The position numbers and the translations under genes are program-made. The notes under the pieces are model-generated. The model had not been told where the DNA came from. It did no database searches and saw only the letters and a program-made list of their open reading frames with translations. Positions 6,719 to 8,109 of a stretch of 8,109 nucleotides of DNA are shown piece after piece. Position 1 is the first letter of the stretch. Each line of letters begins with the position of its first letter. Origin of the DNA: Treponema sp. (lineage in GTDB: Bacteria > Spirochaetota > Spirochaetia > Treponematales > Breznakiellaceae); contig JAISBK010000199.1 in NCBI GenBank assembly GCA_031266255.1, positions 1 through 8,109 on the forward strand, read 5' to 3'.

Positions 6719-8109
6719 ATGAAAGAAATTGTGGTAAAGAGGGGTTCACTCAAGCGGCGGTTTCTTGGGTTTTCCGCTCTTTTCTTTCTGATCATCGCGG
6801 GAGCGGGAACCGCTGCTTTTTTCTTTTCCCTGCGGCAGATTGTCCAGACAAACGCCGCCCTTGAATTGAGCCGGGTACTTGAAACCAACGTCCTCAAGTT
6901 GGAGGCGTCGGTTAATTCGGAAATAGCCATCGCTCTTAAAATGGCGGGATCGCCGCTTATCGTAAATTATTTTCTGCGGCCCGAAGACCCGGACCTGGAG
7001 CGGCTTGCCTTTGAGGAAATTGCCGGATACCGCGGCGCCTTCAGGGGGAACTCGGTTTTTTGGATAAACGACCACGACAAACGCTTCTATTCCGATGATA
7101 CCTATGCGTATACCCTTGATCCCCATAATCCTGATGACTATTGGTACAACATGACGCTCTACGAGACCAAGCGGTACAATTTTAACATTAACTATAACGA
7201 CAATATTAAAAAAACCTTGCTCTGGATCAACGCACCGGTGTTTTCCCAGGGGCGGGCCATCGGCATCGTGGGAACCGGCATAGAGCTTACCGGATTCATC
7301 GACTCCCTCTATACGGATCTAAGGGGCAGCATGAGCCTCTACCTGTTTAATCGGCAGAACGAGATAACCGGAGCGCCGGACGATCAACTCCTGATAGATA
7401 AGGTTTCCCTTGACGATTTTCTGGGGACGGTCGGGGAGATGATCGTTTCACGGGCGGTAAACCTTGAAGGGACCCAGGTAGCTACCTTCCTTTCCGGTAA
7501 CCAGGAAACAGCGGTCGGCAGAATACCCCTCCTTGATTGGTACATCACGGCTTTTATGCCCATTACCGCTTCGATGTTTTTATCATCCCCCATGACCGCG
7601 ATCTTCCTTTTGACCCTGCTGGTGATCCTTTTGATTTTTATCATCATCAATATCGTTATTGGGACCACGCTTGGGCCTTTGGGCAGGATGGAGAATATGC
7701 TTAAAGAAATCGCCGCGGAATGGGACTTGACTAAACGGGTTACGATCCGCCGCTGGGACGAGATCGGCAGACTGGCGGATTTTTTCAACTTGACCTTTGA
7801 CAAAATGAAGGAGCTGATAAGTGTTATCAAAATGCAGGCAGCTCAGCTTTCCGATACGGGGATTGACCTTTCCGCCCACATGAACGAAACCGCCGCGGAA
7901 GTCAATCAGATAACCGTTAATATTCAGGGTATCAAGGAACAGGTGAAAAACCAGGCCGGAGCGGTAAAGGATTCAGGCGTTGCCATAGATCGGATCATGA
8001 CCAGGGGCAATAACCTGCATGATCATATTACGGTTCAGTCCGACAGCGTTTCCAAATCTTCCACCGCAATTGAACAGATGTTCGCCAATATTCATTCCGT
8101 AACCGAGAC
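6719..8109 (+). CDS. Methyl-accepting chemotaxis protein, 3' end outside window
   Basis: This transmembrane chemoreceptor would sense a ligand outside the membrane and control the CheA kinase and flagellar rotation. 463 residues are visible and the frame is open at the right edge. After a basic start (KRGSLKRR), helix 1 spans about 15-38. The periplasmic part (about 39-288) resembles a double Cache domain: NSVFWIND, DDYWYNMTLY (139-148), NFNINYND (154-161), LLWINAPVF (167-175), GIVGTGIEL (182-190). Helix 2 spans about 291-317, followed by a HAMP domain (about 318-370, with WDEIGRLADFFN) and the start of the methylated signalling coiled coil (AAEVNQITVNI, SSTAIEQMFANI). The kinase-contact tip is beyond the window. 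The start is supported by AAAGGAG (6706-6712), six bases upstream. The gene is divergent from the PilZ gene, consistent with a motility and sensing locus. The ligand is unknown. Confidence 0.93.
   Translation, partial: MKEIVVKRGSLKRRFLGFSALFFLIIAGAGTAAFFFSLRQIVQTNAALELSRVLETNVLKLEASVNSEIAIALKMAGSPLIVNYFLRPEDPDLERLAFEEIAGYRGAFRGNSVFWINDHDKRFYSDDTYAYTLDPHNPDDYWYNMTLYETKRYNFNINYNDNIKKTLLWINAPVFSQGRAIGIVGTGIELTGFIDSLYTDLRGSMSLYLFNRQNEITGAPDDQLLIDKVSLDDFLGTVGEMIVSRAVNLEGTQVATFLSGNQETAVGRIPLLDWYITAFMPITASMFLSSPMTAIFLLTLLVILLIFIIINIVIGTTLGPLGRMENMLKEIAAEWDLTKRVTIRRWDEIGRLADFFNLTFDKMKELISVIKMQAAQLSDTGIDLSAHMNETAAEVNQITVNIQGIKEQVKNQAGAVKDSGVAIDRIMTRGNNLHDHITVQSDSVSKSSTAIEQMFANIHSVTE

Noticed and set aside
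7384..7879. Minus-strand open frames under the chemoreceptor
   Set aside because: They are antisense to clear Cache, TM2 and HAMP coding sequence, and have low-complexity basic products.

Overview
The window reads as chromosomal DNA of a spirochaete, most likely the Treponema / termite-gut treponeme / Gracilinema group. This is an inference from gene content: a long PilZ-domain protein of a type I associate with spirochaetes, a chemoreceptor with a periplasmic Cache domain resembling treponemal receptors, uronate catabolism and a YqeB-type selenium/molybdenum maturation protein. I see no insertion sequence, phage gene, CRISPR array, tRNA or integration scar.

Layout: the left edge holds the 3' three quarters of a 5S rRNA gene (1-90), with a small hairpin and T-run at 119-144 that can end transcription. 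A MATE-family efflux transporter (155-1534, minus strand) runs toward the rRNA gene. Across a 54 bp divergent spacer, a plus-strand group begins: a YqeB-family protein (1589-2383), a secreted protein of unknown family with NlpC/P60-like Cys and His motifs (2446-3762), and glucuronate isomerase uxaC (3794-5254). The last two are only 31 bp apart and may be co-transcribed. uxaC overlaps tail-to-tail by 10 bp with a minus-strand PilZ-domain protein (5245-6507). A 211 bp AT-rich spacer separates this from a divergent methyl-accepting chemotaxis protein (6719 to the right edge, cut off in its signalling domain).

The right half has a motility and signalling theme: a likely cyclic-di-GMP effector back to back with a chemoreceptor. 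The middle has a carbohydrate theme: uronic acids from plant polysaccharide or pectin entering the hexuronate pathway, perhaps with a secreted hydrolase. The most interesting protein is the PilZ one. Its RxxxR motif and its DxSxxG motif lie about 220 residues apart, with a GAF-like segment between them, which suggests a domain inserted into the PilZ barrel.

The window contains mostly recognisable families. I do not see a clear new multi-gene system. The items most worth a second look are the split PilZ protein, the uncharacterised secreted Cys/His protein, and two short palindromes in the divergent promoter regions.
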